Below are positions 45,680 through 57,904 of a DNA stretch of 64,000 nucleotides, in pieces. The notes under the pieces were generated by a model. The model made no database searches, was not told the origin of the DNA, and was given only the letters and a program-made list of their open reading frames with translations. The stretch covers positions 60,643,213 through 60,707,212 of the forward strand of contig CM066740.1 of assembly GCA_033961575.1 (NCBI GenBank), written 5' to 3'. Both the position numbers and the translations under genes were made by a program. Position 1 is the first letter of the stretch. The number at the start of each line of letters is the position of its first letter. Origin of the DNA: Aselliscus stoliczkanus (taxonomy: Eukaryota > Chordata > Mammalia > Chiroptera > Hipposideridae).

Positions 45680-46249
45680 TCTTCTTAAATTTACTAAGAC
45701 TTGTTTTGTGGCCTAACGTGGTCCATCTTGGAAAATGTCCCATGTGCACTTGAGAAGAATGTATATTCTGTGTTTTCAGGGTGAAATGCTCTAAAAATAT
45801 CGACGAAGTCCAGGTGGTCTAAAGTGTCATTTAAGGCCACTCTTTCTATGTTGATTTTCTGTCTAAAGTGTCTGTCCATTGGTGACAATGGGTGTTGAAG
45901 TCCCCTACTATGATAGTGTTGCTGTTGATCTCTGTCTTTATGTCTGTCAAAATCTGTTATGTGTAATTAGGAGTTCCTATGTTGGGTACATAGATGTTTA
46001 TTAGGGTTATAGTGCCCTTTGTCTTTTATTGTAGTCATTTTAAAGTCTATTTTGTCCAAAATAAGTACTGCTACTTCAACTTATTTTTTCTTCTCATTTC
46101 CATTTGCATGAAATATCTTATTCCACCTGTAAACAGCATATACATGTGTCCTATTTTCTTACCCACTGAGCCACTCTCTGTCTTTTGATTGGAGCATTTA
46201 GCCCATTCACATTTAAAATGATTATCCATAGGTGCATATGTATTGCCAT
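45680..46249 (-). pseudogene. LINE-1 ORF2 endonuclease fragment (copy C)
   Basis: Starts MAIHMHLW...LNVNGLNAP, interrupted by a stop, and continues to DTLDHLDFVDIFRAFHPENT and FFSSAHGTFSKMDHV (45888-45694). It ends in the shared deletion before the catalytic His motif. It cannot encode a working nuclease. Confidence 0.8.
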
Positions 46250-46304
46250 TTTGTTATTTGTATTCCTGGTCTTTCTGGGTTAGCTTGTTTACCCCTTTCT
46301 TTGG

Positions 46305-47165
46305 TTAAAAAAGCCCTTTTAACATGTCTTGCAATGCTGGCTTGGTGGTAATGAATTCCTTAAGCTTATTCTTTTCTGAGAAGCTCTTTATTTCTCCTTC
46401 AATTTTAAGTGATAGCCATGCTGGGTAGAGCAATCTTGGTTGTAGGCCTTTATTTTGTGTCACTTTGAATATCTCCTGCCACTCCCTTCTGGCACACAGA
46501 GTTTCTGTATACAAGTCAGCTGTTAGTCTAATAGGAGTTCCTTTGTACGTAACCTGCTGTCTTTCTCTTGCTGCTTTTAGGATTCTGTCTGTGTCTTTAA
46601 ACTTTGCCATTTTAACTATGATGTGTCTTGGTGTGGACCTGTTTGGGTTCAGCTTGTTTGGAACCCTCTGCACTTCCTGGGCATGTATGTCGATATCCTT
46701 CACCAGGGTAGGGAAGTTTTCAGTCATTATTTTTTCAAATATATTCTCGACCCCTCGCTTCTTCTCTTCTCCTGGTATTCCTATGAGTTGTTGGTAGTTG
46801 CGCTTCATCTTGTCCCACAGGGCTCTTAAGCTATTTTCATTGTTTTTTATTCTTTGGTCTTTTTGTTGTGCCAACTGGGTGATTTCTATTTTGTCATCCA
46901 AATTGCTGATCCGTTCCTCTGCTTCATCTATTCTACTGGTGATTCCTTCGAGTGTGTTCTTCATTTCAGTTATTGTATTTTTTAGTTCTAACTGGTTGTT
47001 CTTTACGATTTCTCTATCCTTCCTTATGTCCTCACTAAGTTTGTTAAACATTCTTATCATCAGTGTTCTAAAGTCTATCTCTGAAATGTTGGATCCCTCT
47101 GTTCATTTGGTTCCATTTCTAGAGGTTTCTTCTGATCTTTTACTTCTGATATGTTTCTTTGTTTC
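46305..47165 (-). pseudogene. LINE-1 ORF1 (copy C)
   Basis: 251 codons are open from 47060 to 46305, covering coiled coil (TEMKNTLEGITSRIDEAEER), RRM (RHIIVKMAKFKDTDRILKAA) and the complete C-terminal end (FITTKPALQDMLKGLF). The true N-terminus (MRKQRNISEVKDQKKPLEME, about 47165) is in another frame because of a small deletion near 47100. Otherwise near full length. Confidence 0.8.
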
Positions 47166-48245
47166 CTCATTCTGGCTGTCGCTCTGGGATTGCTTTGGTG
47201 TATTAGATACATCACCGGGAGAGCCCTGGTTGGATCACACGGGCACAGCCCAACACTCCCAGGAAAACTCCCAGTCTCAGCCTGTCCCAATCAGCTGCTG
47301 TCAGATCAGGCCGAGCAGCCCGACAATCAATCACCAGCTTGGCAGCTCTGAAAGCGCAGTGCGGAGTAGAGTGGCCTGATGGAGCCAGAGCACACCCACC
47401 AGGTGTTTCCCTGGCAACGCAGCACAACCTGTGCGGAGAATGGGGATCCGTGGTGGCTCGTGCACTCCTGAGTCTCAGTGAGTAGACTGTTGGAGCCGGA
47501 GGGCACCCATCCAGCGTTTCCCTGGCAACGCAGTACAAGCAGGGCAGCGGGTGGGGATCCAAGGCCGCATGCACGCACTTCTGCGCCAATTCCACCAGAC
47601 CAATGAGGTCCCGGACCTGACCCTCTGTGGGAGGGTCCAACCCTGACAAAATGGTACCCTCTTTTACACCATTCGCGTGGAAGCTCCACACCAGTGGAAC
47701 AATAGTCCAAAAACCTCCAGCTCCTGCACCAAAGGTGCTCAGTTCAGTCCGTCCCGCAGGCCCCCGGTCCCAGCTCACACATCTGCTCCCTCCACCAGGA
47801 ACCAGGTGAGTGCTCACTGGTAAGTGAGCCCGAGCGCCAGCTCCACTGATTCTCTAGCCACTCTCAGCCTCACTGAGCTGAGCAAAGAGAGTCCTCACTA
47901 ATTTACTGCCAGCTATCTGGGAACTCCTCTTCCCGGCAGAGGAACTCTAGGCTGGTGAGCTTGCTGTGCAGCCGCAAGGTCTCTCCCCCTACCGGAGAAG
48001 CCTCCTCACAGCTTGGACTTCCCTCGCACCATTCGCCCTCTCTCATCTCTGCCCCTCCTACCAGACTTGACGTGGCCTCTTCTTTAAGTTCTTCGTTTAG
48101 TGGTTCTGTTCATCTAGTGTTCTGGGGACTTCTGGGGTTTAATGTTTTATAAATTGTTTGTAATTTTGGTGTGTTCCTGGGAGGTAGTTCGCACAGTGTC
48201 TGTCTATTCTGCCAGTTTACCGGAAGTCCACTACTTACTCTTTTT

Positions 48246-49262
48246 AAACATTTGATATTGTACCTTCTTTCATGAAATTATGTTCTTCCTTGGCTTTTAC
48301 ATAGCCTTTTAAAAAAAAATCTCCTCAGAGCCTTTTACTCCTATTATATAAATACAAGTGTTCCCCAGATTTCATTAGTGTTATTCTTGTCATATATTTA
48401 TATTCTGTACATTTACCCTGGATGATAACAATTTATATTTTCTGCCTTCAGCTATTGTTGACATTTTGATTATTTCCAAACCTTGGTCTCCAACCTCAGG
48501 CCTTCTCTTAAGCTCCAACTATCTAGTGTATATCCCTTTATTCATCTGCACATCATGATTGATTCAGAATCAATGTGTGTGCACTCCTACATTGCCCTTC
48601 TAAAGCCTATTTTTCTTTTATTACCCATTTCCAATGGTATCGCCATTTATTTCATCACTCAAGCTAGAAACCTTGAATTTATCCTTGATTCTTTTATCTC
48701 CTGTAACCACATGTATAATGAATTACCAAGTCTTTCATGTAAGCCTCTCCCCTGCTGGTGGTTCCTGTTTCTTTGTACTTCCTGTTTCTCCTCTTAGTGG
48801 GTCCTCATTGTCTCTCTCATGGACTCTCACAGTAGTTTCTTAGCTGATCATCCGGAAGGATATATTACACCAAAGTGAAAAGAGGGCTTACCTCCAAATG
48901 TGGCTCCAAGATGGGGAAAGGGTCTTCAGTAGAAGGCATTTGCTTTATTTTTATTTTTTACACAAATAATAATTCTATATATTCTATAACCAAAATTCTT
49001 GAGAAATTTTTACTTGAAATATTTTAATATATTTTACTATTTTATTTGAAAAATATCTTAATATATTTTATCATTAACGTTTGATTTTTGAAGTTCTTAA
49101 ACTGATGTTTTTATTTAGCTTTGGAAATGCTAATCTTAGCTCATATTAGAAACCATAGTTTTATTTTTATAAAACAAACAAAAAAATGGATTTAGGCATA
49201 TAGGTGGAAAAAGTTTGCACACTCAAATTATAGTTTAACTAAAGATGCTTAATGTGTATAAA
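48246..49262. other. Intron 2 sequence, mostly unrecognised
   Basis: 48430-48840 is CT-rich and resembles an old antisense interspersed repeat ('aagctagaaaccttgaattt', 'ttaccaagtctttcatgtaa'); family not assigned. 48840-49262 is AT-rich with no recognised feature. Confidence 0.4.
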
Positions 49263-49265
49263 TAT

Positions 49266-49637
49266 TAATCCCTTGGGTGCCAATTTATTTGAAAAAAATT
49301 TTGCATATGGAACAGATTTAATTTTTCTTTGATACTTCGAGTAATATGTAAAAGCAGTAGGTTTTATGTAAAAACCCATTTACTTCTAAAAACATCAACG
49401 CACACATAGTATCGAGATGACTTCAGGTAATTAGAATTGCAAAACAAAAATAAATAAGTAAAAATAACACAAAAGTAAAATAAATTCAAAGTATAACAAA
49501 AAGCAAATTACTAATAGCTATGAAGAGTATGGTATTTTTTCAAAGCAAGCAGGTAAATGCAGTGGCACTTGGCATTGTTTGCACTGCCAGGTAGTCTCTT
49601 TCCTAATTTTATGTTTATAACAAACACAGAACCTTTT
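49266..49637 (-). mobile_element. piggyBac-like element, 3' part (Cys-rich end)
   Basis: The minus strand from about 49632 to 49518 reads RFCVCYKHKIRKETTWQCKQ, then CQVPLHLPACFEK and a stop. This C-x2-C...C-x2-C...C pattern is the C-terminal zinc-binding domain of piggyBac transposases. Further out lies TTAA (49265-49268) followed by 'tcccttgggtgcca', a likely terminal repeat at the canonical TTAA target. L1 copy D separates this part from the rest at 56273. Confidence 0.75.
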
Positions 49638-50142
49638 CTTTTTATTTATATATACTTTTAATTAGCTTCAGGTGTACAACAAAGTGCAATAGTTATACTT
49701 TTTACCCCTCAAAGTGACAACCCCCTCCCCCAATTCTCTCCTCCCACGTCCCCCCATATCATACTATCTTTTACAATTCTTTTGACTCCCTTCCACCATA
49801 TAATCCACATCCCGTGACTGTCTATATATTCAATTACAGTTGGCATACAATATTATACAACATCAATTTCAGGTATACAGTGCCGTGATCAAGCCTCTAC
49901 TCCATCCATGAAGTGGTCTCCCTAACAAAACATGTGAGCATCTGACACCCCGCAAAATTTTAACAACATTTTATTTCCCGAACTGTCTTTCATATCCCTG
50001 TGACAATACTGTACTTACCTATTTATGCTGTCTAACCCTTTCCCCTTCTCCCTCATCCCAACCCCCCTCCCAACTAGCAATCCTGTTTTTCCTCTACATC
50101 TATAAAACTATTTCTGTTTCTTATGCTCATTCATTCAGTTTT

Positions 50143-53100
50143 TCAAATTCTACATATAAGTGAGATCATGTGGTATTTCTCTTTCTCTGACTGACTTATT
50201 TCACTCAACATAATAGTCTCTAGGTCCATCCATATCGTTGCAAGTGGTACAATTTCATTCTTCTTTATAGCGGAGTAATACTCCATTGTATAAATGTACC
50301 ACAGTTTCTTAAGCCAGTCATCTACCGATGGGCATTTCCGTTGTTTCCAAGTCTTGGCTATTGTAAATAGCGCTGCAATAAACATAGGGGTGCATATAGT
50401 TTTTCGAATTAGCGTCTTGGATTCCTCTGGGTAGATTCCCAAGAGTGGAATTGCTGGGTCACACGGCAGTTCCATTTCCAGTGTTTTGAGATACCTCAAT
50501 ACTGATTTCCTTAATGGCTGCACCAATTTGCAGTCCCACCAACAGTGCACCAGGGTTCCCTTTTCTCCACACCCTCGCCAACACTTGTTGTTTGTTGATT
50601 TGTTGATGATAGCCATTCTGACTGGAGTGAGGTGGTATCTCATTGTGGTTTTTATTTGCATTTCCCTGATTAGTGAGGTTGAACATTTTTTCATATGCCT
50701 GTTGGCCATCTGTATGTCCTCTTTAGAGAAATGCCTTCTCATATCCTCTGCCCATTTTTTAATTGGGTTGTTTGTTTTTTTTGTGTTGAATTGCATGAGT
50801 GTTTTATAAATTTTGGATATCAGCCCCTTATCAGATATATCATTGGCAAATATCTTCTCCCATTCAGTAGGCTGCCTTTTTGTTTTATTGATGATTTCCT
50901 TTGCTGTGAAAAAACTTTTAAGTTTGATGTAATCCCTTATGTTCATTTTTTCTTTCATTTCCCTTGCCCGAGGGGATATATCAGTAAAAATATTACTCAG
51001 GGTAATGTCTGCAAACTTACTCTCTATATTTTCTTCTAGGAGTTTTATAGTTTCAGGTCTTACATTTAAGTCTTTAATCCATTTTGAGTTTGTTCTCGTA
51101 TATGGTGTAAGTAGATGGTCTATTTTCATTTTTTTGCACGTGTCAGTCCAATTTTCCCAGCACCATTTATTAAATAGACTATCTTTACTCCAGTGTAAAT
51201 TCTTGCTTCCATTGTCATAGATTAAATGACCGTATAGAGATGGATTTATTCCTGGGCTCTCTATTCTATTCCATTGGTCGTGACTGTTTTTATGCCAGTA
51301 CCATGCTGTTTTGATTACTGTAACCTTGTAGTATGTCTTGATGTCAGGTAAAGTGATGCCTCCCACTTTGTTCTTATTTCTCAACGTTACTGTAGCTATT
51401 CGGGGTCTTTTGTGACTCCATAAAAATTTTAGGATTCTATGTTCTATTTCAGAGAAAAATGTCCTTGGTAATTTGATTGGAATTGTATTGAATCTATATA
51501 TTGCTTTAGGAAGTATTGACATTTTAACTATATCAATTCTTCCTATCCATGAGCATGGTATGTATTTCCATTTATTTGTATCTTCTTTGATTTCTCTCTT
51601 CAGTGTCTCATAATTTTCTGAGTACCAGTCTTTTATTTCTTTAGTTAAATTGATTCCTAGATATTTTATTGTTTTTGAAGCAATTGTAAAACGGATTGAT
51701 TTCCTGATTTCTTCTTCTGATAGTTGATTATTGGTGTATAGAAATGCCACTGATTTCTGAATATTAATTTTGTATCCTGCTACATTACCAAATTCGTGTA
51801 TCAGTTCTAGCAGTTTTTTGGTGGAGTCTTTGGGATTCTCTATATATAGTATCATGTCATCTGCATATAATGACAATTTTACTTCCTCTTTTCCAATTTG
51901 GATGCCTTTTATTTCATTTTCTTGTCTGATTGCTGTGGCTAGAACTTCCAGAACTATGTTAAATGGAAGTGGTGAAAGCGGGCAGCCTTGTCTTGTTCCT
52001 GATCTTAAGGGGAAAGCTTTCAGGCTTTCCCCATTGTGAACGATGTTTGCTGTGGGCTTATCATATATGGCCTTTATTATGCTGAGGTATGATCCCAGTA
52101 TTCCCACTTTGTTAAGAGTCTTTATCATAAATGGATTTTGTCAAGTGACTTTTCTGCATCTATTGATATGATCATATGATTTTTATTTTACATTTTGTTA
52201 ATGTGATGTATTACATTAATTGATTTGCGGATATTGAACCAGCCTTGCATACCAGGAATGAATCCCAATTGATTGTGGTGTATGATCTTTTAAATGAGAT
52301 GCTGAATTCGGTTTGCTAGTATTTTCTTGAGAATTTTTGCATCTATGGTCATTAGTGATATGGCCTGTAGTTTTCCTCTTTTGTAGTATCTTTGTCTGAC
52401 TTAGGAATCAGGGTGATAGTGGCTTCAAAGAAAGAGTTTGGGAGCCTTCCCTCCTTCTGTATTTTTTGGAATAGTTTGAGGAGAATAGGTACTAATTCTT
52501 TTTTGAATGTTTTGTAAAATTCACCTGTGTAGCCATTTGGTCCAGGGCTTTTGTTGGTTGGAAGATTGTTGATTACTGATTCAATTTCTTTGGCAGTATT
52601 CAGTCTGTTCAAAGTTTCTGTTTCTTTTTGGTTCAGACTTGGTAGATTGTATGCTTCTAGAAATTTATCCATTTCTTCCAGATTGTCGAATGTGTTAGCA
52701 TATAGTTGCTCATAGTATTTTCTTAAAATATTCTGTATTTCTGTGGTATCTGTTGTCACTTCTCCTCTTTCATTTCTGATTTTATTAATTTGGGTCCTCT
52801 CTCTCTTTTTCTTGGTTAGTCGTGCTAAGGGTTTGTCGATTTTGTTTATCTTTTCAAAAAACCAACTCTTGGTTTCATTGATCTTTTATATTGTTTTTTT
52901 TGTTTTCTATTTCATTTATTTCTGCTCTGGTCTTTATTATTTCCTTCCTTATGCTCCCGTTAGGCTTGTTTTGCTGTGTTTTTTTTTCGAGTTCCCTTAG
53001 GTGTAGAGAGAGTCTGTCGATTTGAGATTTTTCTTCCTTCTTTAGGTAGGACTGCACTGCTATGAACTTCCCTCTTAGGACTGCTTTCGCTGCATCCCAG

Positions 53101-53956
53101 AGATTTTGGGTCGTGGTGTTTTCATTTTCATTTGTCTCGAGGTATCTTTTGTTTCCTACTTGATCTCATTTTTGACCAACTCACTATTTAGAAGCATGTT
53201 ATTTAGCTTCCATGTGTTTGTAAGCTTTCCAGATTTCTTCTTATAATTGATTTCTAGTTTCATAGCATTGTGGTCAGAGAAGACACTTGATATGATTTCA
53301 ATCTTCTTAAATTTGTTGAGACTTGTTTTGTGGCCTAACATGTGGTCTATCTTGGAGAATGTTCCATGGGCACTTGAGAAGAATGTATATTCTGTAGCAT
53401 TGGGGTGAAATGCTCTAAAAATATCAATTAAATCCTGCTGGTCTAAAGTATCATTTAAGGTCACTATGTCCGTGTTGATTTTCTGTCTGGAGGATCTGTC
53501 CACTGGTGACAACGGGGTGTTGAAGTCCCCTACTATGATAGTGTTACTGTTGATGTCTGCCTTTATGTCTGTCAGAATCTGTTTTATATATTGAGGAGCT
53601 CCTATATTGGGTTCATAGATGTTTACTAGGGTTATGTCCTCTTGTTGAATTGATCCCTTTATTATTATGTAGTGGCCTTCTTTGTCTTTTATTGTAGTCT
53701 TCATTTTAAAGTCTATTTTGCCTGAAATAAGTATTGCTACTCCAGCTTTTTTCTCATTTCCATTTGCATGAAATATCTTATTCCATCCCTTTACTTTCAG
53801 TCTATGTGTGTCTTTTGATCTGAAATGAGTCTCTTGTAGACAGCAGATGCATGGGTCCTGTTTTCTTATCCACTCAGCCACTCTGTGTCTTTTGATTGGA
53901 GCATTTAGCTCATTCACATTTAAGGTAATTACTGATAGGTGTATATTTATTGCCAT
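50143..53956 (-). pseudogene. LINE-1 ORF2 (copy D), endonuclease and reverse transcriptase, broken
   Basis: The endonuclease (53956-53156, 266 codons) is complete, with LNVNELNAP (Asn), QETHF (Glu), VGDFNTP (Asp) and FSDHNAM (His). Frame breaks then occur around 53155, 52875 and 52350-52130, with linker pieces at 53057-52875 and 52759-52352 (TTKEENYRP). The last open stretch, 52128-50143 (661 codons), holds RT palm motifs [20 protein letters not shown] and YADDM (about 51867), and the C-terminal Cys-rich region ([19 protein letters not shown]). Confidence 0.92.
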
Positions 53957-54012
53957 TTTGTTATTTGTATTTCTTGTCTTCCTGGGTTAGCTTGTTTTCC
54001 CCTTTCTTCTGT

Positions 54013-54897
54013 TTAAAAAAGCCCTTTTAACATTTCCTGCAATGCTGGCTTGGTGGTAATGAATTCCTTAAGCTTATTCTTTTCTGAGAAGCTCTTTATC
54101 TCTCCTTCAATTTTAAGTGATAGCCGTGCTGGGTAGAGCTATCTTGGTTGTAAACCTTTATTTTGTGTCACTTTGAATATCTCTTGCCATTCCCTTCTGG
54201 CCTGCAGAGTTTCTGAAGAAAAGACAACTGTTAGTCTTATAGGACTTCCTTTGTATGTAACCTGCTGTCTTTCTCTTGCTGCTTTTAGGATTCTGTCTCT
54301 GTTTGTAACCTTTGCCATTTTTACTATGATGTGTCTTGATGTGGGCCTGTTTGGACTCAGCCTGTTAGGAACTCTCTGTATGTCCTGGGCTTGTATGTCG
54401 ATTTACTTCACCATGGTAGGGAAGTTTTCAGTCATTATTTCTTTAAATACATAATCAATCCCTTGCTTCTTCTCTTCTCCTTCTGGTATTTCTATGACGT
54501 AAAGATTGCTGCGTTTCATGTTGTCCCAGAGGTCTCTTAAACTATTTTCATTCTTTTTTATTCTTTTTCCTTTTTGTTGTTCCAGCTGGGTGATTTCTGC
54601 TATTTTGTCTTCTAATTCACTGATCCGCTCCTCTGCTTCATCTACTCCTCTGGTGATTCCTTCGAGTGTGTTCTTCATTTCAGTTATTGTATTCTTTAGT
54701 TCTAACAGGTTGTTTTTTATGGTTTCCCTATCTTGCTTTATGTCCTTCCTAAGTTCCTTAAACATTCTTATCATCAGTGTTCTAAACTCTGTCTCTGAAA
54801 GTTTGGATACCTCTGTTTCATTTCGTTCCATTTCTAGAATTTCCTTCTGATCTTTTACTTGGGACATGTTTCTTTGTTTTCTCATTCTGGCTGTCAT
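54013..54897 (-). pseudogene. LINE-1 ORF1 (copy D), two nonsense codons
   Basis: N-terminus MRKQRNMSQVKDQKEILEME, coiled coil (TEMKNTLEGITRGVDEAEER), RRM and C-terminal domain to FITTKPALQEMLKGLF, all in one frame. A TAA after TMVK (about 54411, GAA to TAA) and a TAG after GLQPR (about 54141) interrupt it. Only two point changes separate it from an open frame. Confidence 0.85.
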
Positions 54898-55135
54898 TCT
54901 GTGAATGCTTCAATGTATTAGATAGATCACCTAGAAAGAAGAGAAAAGAAAAAAGATAAAAGAAAAAAAAATGAAAGAAAAAAAGGAAAGAGGTGGGGGG
55001 GCTCTCTGTCCTCTTTAATCTGCAGACCACTTTCTCAGGGTTACTGTGAGCTTTCCGCAATTAGCTGCTCTGTGCTCTGGAGTCGTGCTCACTCACGAAA
55101 AAAAAAAATCTTCACAGGTTGTTGCAGGTTGTCTG

Positions 55136-55600
55136 CTACTGAGTCTCAGTGAACAGAGTGATGCAGCTGGAGAACACCTGCCCTGTGTTTCCCTGGCAAT
55201 GCAGCTGAAGCAGGGCGGAGGGTGGGGATCCAAGGCGGCTTACGCACTCCTGCATCTCAGTGAGCAGCCTGATGGAGCTGGAGGGCACCCACCCAGGGTT
55301 TCCTTGGAAACGCAGCACAAGCAGGGCGGAGGGTGGGGACCCAAGGTGGCTCAGGCACGTTTCAGTGAGCAATCTGATGCAGGCGGAGGGCACCCGCCCC
55401 GTGTTTCTTTGGAAACGCAGCACAAGCAGGGCTGAGGGTGGGGACCCAAGGCCGCTTGGGCACTCCTGTGTCTCAGTGAACTGCCTGATGTAGCCAGAGG
55501 GCACCCGCCAGGAATTTCCCTGGCAACGCAACACAAGCAGGGCAGAGGGTGGGAATCCAAGGCCGCATGCGCACGCACGTCCGCACTCACTCACGCACGC
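55136..55600 (-). repeat. Tandem ~105-111-bp monomers in L1 5' UTR (4 copies)
   Basis: The phrase 'gtttccctggcaacgcag' (with variants) recurs at 55187, 55298, 55403 and 55514, spaced 111, 105 and 111 bases, each within the same larger unit ('ctcagtgagcagcctgatgg...gggtggggatccaaggc'). Copy C has two units (47404 and 47516, spacing 112). Copies A and B have one. Position upstream of ORF1 suggests promoter monomers. Confidence 0.85.
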
Positions 55601-56272
55601 ACTCCTGCGCCAAGTTCACCAGAACAATGGGATCCCGGCTCTGACCCTCCGTGGGAGGGCCCAACCCTGAAAAAATGGCGGCCTCCTGTACACCGCTCGT
55701 GTGCAAGCTCTGCACCAGTGGAACAACAATCCCAAAACCTCCAGCTTCTGCGCCAAAGGTGCTCAGTTCAGTCCCTCCTGACAGGCTTCTGGGCCCGGCT
55801 CATGCAGCCACTCCCTCCGACAAGAACCGGGTGAGTGCTCACCGGCGAGCAAACCCGTGCGCCGGCCCCACTGGTTCTCCAGCTGCCCCCAGCCTCACTG
55901 AGTAGAGCAAAGAGAGTCCTCACTAATTTCTACTGCCCACTATCATGGAATTCCTCTTCCGGGCAAAGCAACTCTGGGCTAGTGAGCTCGGTGTGGGGCC
56001 GGAGGGTCTCTCCCCCAACCAGAGAAGCCTCTCCACACAGCTGGGGAGTTCCTCACAGGGCTCGCCCTCTCTCGTCAGCGCCCCTCCTACCAGACTTGAC
56101 ATGGCCTCCTCTTTAGGTCCTTCGTTTAGAGGTTCTGTTCATCTAATGTTCAAGGGACTCCCGAGGTTAAATGTTGCATAAATTATTTGTAATTTTGATG
56201 TGATCCTGGGAGGCAGTTCGGAGAGCGTCCGTCTATTCCGCCATTTTACCGGAACTCCCCGCAGAACCTTTT

Positions 56273-56640
56273 TATAGGGTGTTTCTTAGACTCAGTTGAT
56301 GGAATATTCTCAGGAAAGTGTGCCCAATATTTTGCCTGCAAACAAAAAGGTATATTGCTATTTGAAGGACCTCCACACAATTATAATTTGGCAATGACAC
56401 TTGTTCCAATAATTGTTCAGCAATAGCTACACGAAAACAAACAATGCCTATTTTGGTTGTGCATTTGATTTTAGAATATAAAACATGCACCATAAAAGGC
56501 TATATCTATTATATAAAAAAATTTTTTCTTATATCCCTTTACACATTTTCTCATTACAGGGAAGCATGCTAGCATTTGATCCTTTTTATCAATGCCTCCC
56601 ATATATTTATTTTACTGAAGCACACATGCTGGTTTTATAA
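56273..56640 (-). mobile_element. piggyBac-like element, catalytic-domain part
   Basis: Minus strand near 56640-56400: KPACVLQ, stop, then YMGGIDKKDQMLACFPVMRK, then YIIDIAFYGACFIF, then (next frame) IAEQLLEQVSLPN. The MGGIDKKDQ motif carries the third catalytic Asp region of piggyBac transposases. It is split from its C-terminal end by L1 copy D and from its upstream part by the Tigger at 56643. Frames are broken. Confidence 0.8.
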
Positions 56641-57904
56641 TACAGTAAAACCTTCGATTGTAAGTAACTTGTTCTGTGAGTGTTCTACAAGATGAGCACA
56701 TATTTCTAATAAATTTTAACTTGGTAAATGAACGATGTCTTGCAATACTAGTAGTACCTGATGCCGAATGTCACATGATCACAACTGAGCCAATGGTTCT
56801 TCTCTCACTCTCGTTGCAGGATTGTGGGTGATCGTCTCCCGTGCTCAGATGCTCAGTCTCAGGCTGTGGTGGTGGGCAGAAATCAATGATTTTTCAGAAT
56901 GTTGGAAGGTGCCTACAACTGGCATTAGTATATTTCTTGACACTTCAAAGCACCTATGGACAGCCCTTTGCTTTGCCAGACAAGAGTAAGCTTACAAATG
57001 CTTTGCTTCATTCTAGGTCAGGCTGCCTGAAGATATAGACCCTTTCCTCTGCCATATTGCCAGTTGCATTAAATACAGTATATGACAGGAGTTTATTAAT
57101 ACTATACTGTAGTCAACATCCATGCAAATGTATACAATGGCCCCCATGCAGAAAAATTTTGAAAAGAAAGGTGGTAAGAAGAAGATCATTATGGTGGAAG
57201 TTGAGAAGGAAATCATCAAGAAGTACAAATGAAGTATGTGAGTGGCCTAAATTGCAAGATTTTATAAGAAGTCTACATCAACCATTTGCATAATATTAAA
57301 AAAGAAAGAAAAAATAAGGGGGCTAGTTGCAGCAAAAAGAGTCACAAGAGTATCAAAGCAATAGCCATGTGTTCTGGAAGATGTAGAAAAGTTGCTTCTG
57401 GTTTGGATAAACAAGAAGCAACTAGGAGATGATACTGTGTCCGAGAACTTTATCTGCAAGAAGGCAAAACTTTGTACACCAACTTCATAAGTAAACTGCC
57501 AGGTATGTCAACAGAAAACAAAGAAAGCTATAAGGCAAGCAGGGGATGGTTTGATAACTTTAAGAGGAAAAGTGGCATCCATAGTGTTGTGAAGCACGGA
57601 GAAGCTGCAATTTCATATGCTAAAGCAGCTGAGGTGTTCACTACTGAGTTCCAGAAGCTCATGGTTTCTGTGTGTTGCCTGCCAGAGCAAGTTTTTAACT
57701 GCAATGAGACTGGACTGTTTTTGGAGAAAGATGCCAAAGAGGACCTACATTACAGAAGAAGAGAATGCAATGCCCGGTCACAAGCATATGAAAGACTGTC
57801 TAGTCCTCTTGTTTTATGCTAATGCAAGTGGGGATTTCAAAGTCAGGTCCCTGCTCATGTATCATTCTGAGAATCCATGAGCCTTCAAGAAATGCAAGGT
57901 GCAG

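Larger units (their letters stand above)
44947..48229 (-). mobile_element. Young LINE-1 derivative C (EN fused to 3' end)
   Basis: Perfect 16-bp duplication 'actacttactcttttt' (44931-44946 and 48230-48245); 3.28 kb. In minus sense: 5' end 'gacttccggtaaactggcag', 5' UTR with two promoter monomers (47380-47600), ORF1 about 47165-46305, ORF2 start near 46249. The endonuclease segment runs to about 45680, where 'aatttaagaagattgaaatc...caagcag' joins 'atatcaaggaaaaattgatg', the same breakpoint as copy B. The last ORF2 codons and 3' UTR follow. Confidence 0.92.
49638..56261 (-). mobile_element. Near full-length LINE-1 copy D
   Basis: 11-bp duplication 'cagaacctttt' (49627-49637 and 56262-56272) bounds a 6.6-kb L1. 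It starts in minus sense 'ggggagttccggtaaaatgg', followed by a 5' UTR with four tandem monomers, ORF1 (54897-54013), ORF2 (53956-50143) and 3' UTR to an A-rich end. It carries several stops and frameshifts, so it is dead. It is the only copy here with the whole endonuclease-reverse transcriptase order and serves as reference for the deletion derivatives. Confidence 0.95.

Noticed and set aside
50143..52128. 661-codon frame as an active reverse transcriptase
   Set aside because: It lacks the upstream ORF2 frame (breaks at 53155, 52875 and 52350-52130) and ORF1 has nonsense codons; the L1 is dead.
55136..55600. CRISPR-like or satellite array
   Set aside because: Units are adjacent without unique spacers, lie inside an L1 5' UTR and vary in number among L1 copies.
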